A stretch of 7,176 nucleotides of DNA from Candidatus Sulfotelmatobacter sp. GTDB taxonomy: Bacteria; Acidobacteriota; Terriglobia; Terriglobales; Acidobacteriaceae. Position numbers and translations under genes: made by a program. The notes below the pieces were generated by a model. The model searched no databases. It was not told where the DNA came from and worked only from the letters and a program-made list of their open reading frames with translations. The stretch lies in assembly GCA_030040725.1 (NCBI GenBank), contig JASHTD010000581.1:1-7176 (forward strand), given 5' to 3'. This document shows positions 5,901 to 7,176 of the stretch, piece by piece. Each line of letters opens with the position of its first letter. Positions within the stretch are counted from its first letter, which is position 1.

Positions 5901-7034
5901 CTATTCCGGATTGGTGCGATAGTTCCAGAATCCTTCGGCAAGCTGCTGCAGTTGTACAAATGAAGAGGCGGCCACAGGCTGAGACATTTTGGTTTCCGCA
6001 TTCGCCTCGGCCAGTGCAGCTTCCACAATGTGGTGAGAAGTTGCGAGCGAGCATGCCGGATCGGTGGCGGCGGCGTTGCCCGCCAGCAGGAACGCCTGAC
6101 ATCGGCATCCTCCAAAGTCCACTGTGCGCTGGTCGCAACTCCGGCAGGGCTCCAGCATCCAGTCTTCTCCGCGAAAGCGCTGGAACGATGGAGATTGCTG
6201 CCAGATTGCTTCGAGAGTCCGTTCTCGTATGTTCTCAAAGGTCATTCCTGGGATGACTTCCGCTGCGTGGCAGGGAAGAACTTTGCCCAGAGGGTTGATG
6301 AGCATCAATTTGCGTCCCCATCCGCCCATGCAGGCTTTTGGAAAACGCGCGTAATAATCGGGAACCACAAAATCGATGCGAATGCGCCCGGCCAGGCGTT
6401 TTTCGGCGGCGGTGACGGCGTCGACTGCTTTGTCGAGTTGCACACGTGTGGGCAGCAGCGCAGAACGATTTTTCAATGCCCAGCCGTAGTATTGGGTGTG
6501 AGCAATCTCCATGCGTTCGGGAGCAAGTTGCTCGATGAAAGCGATCATCTCGGCGAGGTGATCGATGTTCTGCCGATGCACAACCAGGTTTACTGTGAAC
6601 GCGATCTTGTGGTGCCGAATTTGTTTCGATAATTCGATCTTGTGGGCGTGAGCTTTTGCTCCCGCGATCCAGTTGGCTTCGGCTTCGCGCGAGTCCTGAA
6701 AGCTGAGCTGGATGTGGTCCAGTCCGGCATCGATTAACGCTTTCAATCTTGTTTCCGAAAGCCCAATGCCAGAAGTAATGAGGTTTGTGTAAAGGCCGGC
6801 AGCGCGAGCCCCAGCGATCAGTTCGGTGAGGTCGTTCCGCGCCAGCGGTTCGCCTCCGGTAAAGTGAGCATGCAGCATCCCCAGTTTGCCTGCCTGCCGG
6901 AAAGTATCGAGCCACTCGGCGGTCGAGAGCTCCGATGCGACTGCTGCGAGCTCCAGCGGGTTCGAGCAATACACGCAGTGCAACGGGCAGCGATGTGTGA
7001 TTTCGGCAATGAGCGCAAGCGGATTGGGAGTCAT
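5901..7034 (-). CDS. pqqE: PqqE-like radical SAM/SPASM enzyme (PQQ biosynthesis)
   Basis: The product is 377 aa, the usual PqqE length. PqqE joins the Glu and Tyr side chains of the PqqA peptide, helped by the chaperone PqqD, in the cytosol. The radical SAM motif C-x3-C-x2-C is present as CPLHCVYC (Cys16, Cys20, Cys23), followed by HFTGGEPL at 57-64 for S-adenosylmethionine binding. The C-terminal SPASM region has Cys235 (ACMGGWGR), Cys255 (VLPCHAAEV), Cys297 and Cys300 (PCRSC), Asp306, Cys310 and Cys312 (VDFGGCRCQAF) and Cys328. This is the PqqE-specific ligand set, including the aspartate cluster ligand. The end FWNYRTNPE resembles the F-x-YRNP tail of the family. A TAA lies in frame six codons before the ATG at 7034, so no longer form is possible. 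There is no clear Shine-Dalgarno sequence before it. No pqqA, B, C or D is seen in the window; upstream genes lie beyond the right edge. Confidence 0.92.
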   Translation of the reverse strand: MTPNPLALIAEITHRCPLHCVYCSNPLELAAVASELSTAEWLDTFRQAGKLGMLHAHFTGGEPLARNDLTELIAGARAAGLYTNLITSGIGLSETRLKALIDAGLDHIQLSFQDSREAEANWIAGAKAHAHKIELSKQIRHHKIAFTVNLVVHRQNIDHLAEMIAFIEQLAPERMEIAHTQYYGWALKNRSALLPTRVQLDKAVDAVTAAEKRLAGRIRIDFVVPDYYARFPKACMGGWGRKLMLINPLGKVLPCHAAEVIPGMTFENIRERTLEAIWQQSPSFQRFRGEDWMLEPCRSCDQRTVDFGGCRCQAFLLAGNAAATDPACSLATSHHIVEAALAEANAETKMSQPVAASSFVQLQQLAEGFWNYRTNPE

Positions 7035-7054
7035 CGAAACGGCTGAGACTTAGC

Positions 7055-7064
7055 CCCTATAGGG
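7055..7064. promoter_or_regulatory. 10-bp palindrome upstream of pqqE
   Basis: CCCTATAGGG is a perfect palindrome centred about 25 bases before the pqqE start, flanked by TTA and TAA on the two sides. It could be an operator or overlap a promoter, but a palindrome of this length can arise by chance. Confidence 0.25.
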
Positions 7065-7106
7065 TAACAGGTGGTGGCATCCAGGTTGCGACGTCACGCA
7101 AAGAGC

Positions 7107-7176
7107 TCATTTCGAATTGTCTGCCGGTTTGGCGGCGGGCTTGTTTGCGTCTTTGGTTTCGGGCGTCCACGGGGTC
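7107..7176 (-). CDS. C-terminal end of an unidentified gene (runs off right edge)
   Basis: Only 22 codons and a TGA are visible in the favoured frame, ending KPAAKPADNSK. The Lys/Ala/Pro-rich tail and the mostly G or C third codon positions make this the most gene-like of the three minus-strand frames. The other two frames are richer in Arg or Pro and stop at different sites between here and pqqE. The tail does not look like the end of PqqD, which often precedes PqqE. The stop lies 72 bp before the pqqE start in the same direction, so the two could share a transcript. No function can be assigned. Confidence 0.4.
   Translation of the reverse strand, partial: TPWTPETKDANKPAAKPADNSK

Noticed and set aside
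6235..6969. A 244-codon minus-strand open frame overlapping pqqE in another frame.
   Set aside because: It is Arg/Ser/His-rich, has no domain, and overlaps a gene whose cluster ligands and motifs are all intact.

Overview
The window looks like a chromosomal segment of a Gram-negative soil bacterium, most likely an acidobacterium (Acidobacteriota, Terriglobia-like). This assignment is an inference. It rests on an Oar-like TonB-dependent receptor with an N-terminal carboxypeptidase-regulatory-like domain, a kind of gene strongly expanded in that phylum; on a small CWICGK-type cysteine/histidine protein of a sort I associate with acidobacterial genomes; on a small signal-peptide-bearing outer-membrane barrel; and on the moderately GC-rich base composition. 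There is no rRNA, tRNA, CRISPR array, insertion sequence or phage gene, and no obvious mark of recent horizontal transfer.

Layout, left to right. Positions 1-1556 (minus) hold the N-terminal 518 codons of an Oar-like outer-membrane receptor whose C-terminus lies off the left edge. After an 82-bp gap, 1639-2610 (minus) encodes a complete aldo/keto reductase. A 213-bp divergent gap follows. Next come two very small plus-strand genes: 2824-2997 (57 aa, Cys/His zinc-binding-like) and 3128-3295 (55 aa, charged, strong AGGAGG ribosome binding site). A near-perfect hairpin terminator at 3320-3351 closes this pair and may also serve the convergent homoserine dehydrogenase gene (3436-4782, minus). A 269-bp divergent region (4783-5051) carries repeated TATCGGA-type motifs and a small dyad. 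It separates hom from a plus-strand outer-membrane beta-barrel gene (5052-5873). That gene converges, with only 27 bp between the stops, on a pqqE-like radical SAM/SPASM gene (5901-7034, minus). The last 70 bases hold the probable C-terminal end of another minus-strand gene.

Functionally this is a mixed neighbourhood, not one pathway: nutrient uptake across the outer membrane (receptor), a cytosolic oxidoreductase, amino-acid biosynthesis (aspartate to homoserine), an envelope protein, and one step of pyrroloquinoline quinone (PQQ) cofactor synthesis. No gene-free stretch exceeds 300 bases. I do not see a convincing new multi-gene system. The parts most worth a second look are the two short genes with their terminator, the hom/barrel divergent region, and the pqqE gene without a recognisable pqqD just upstream.
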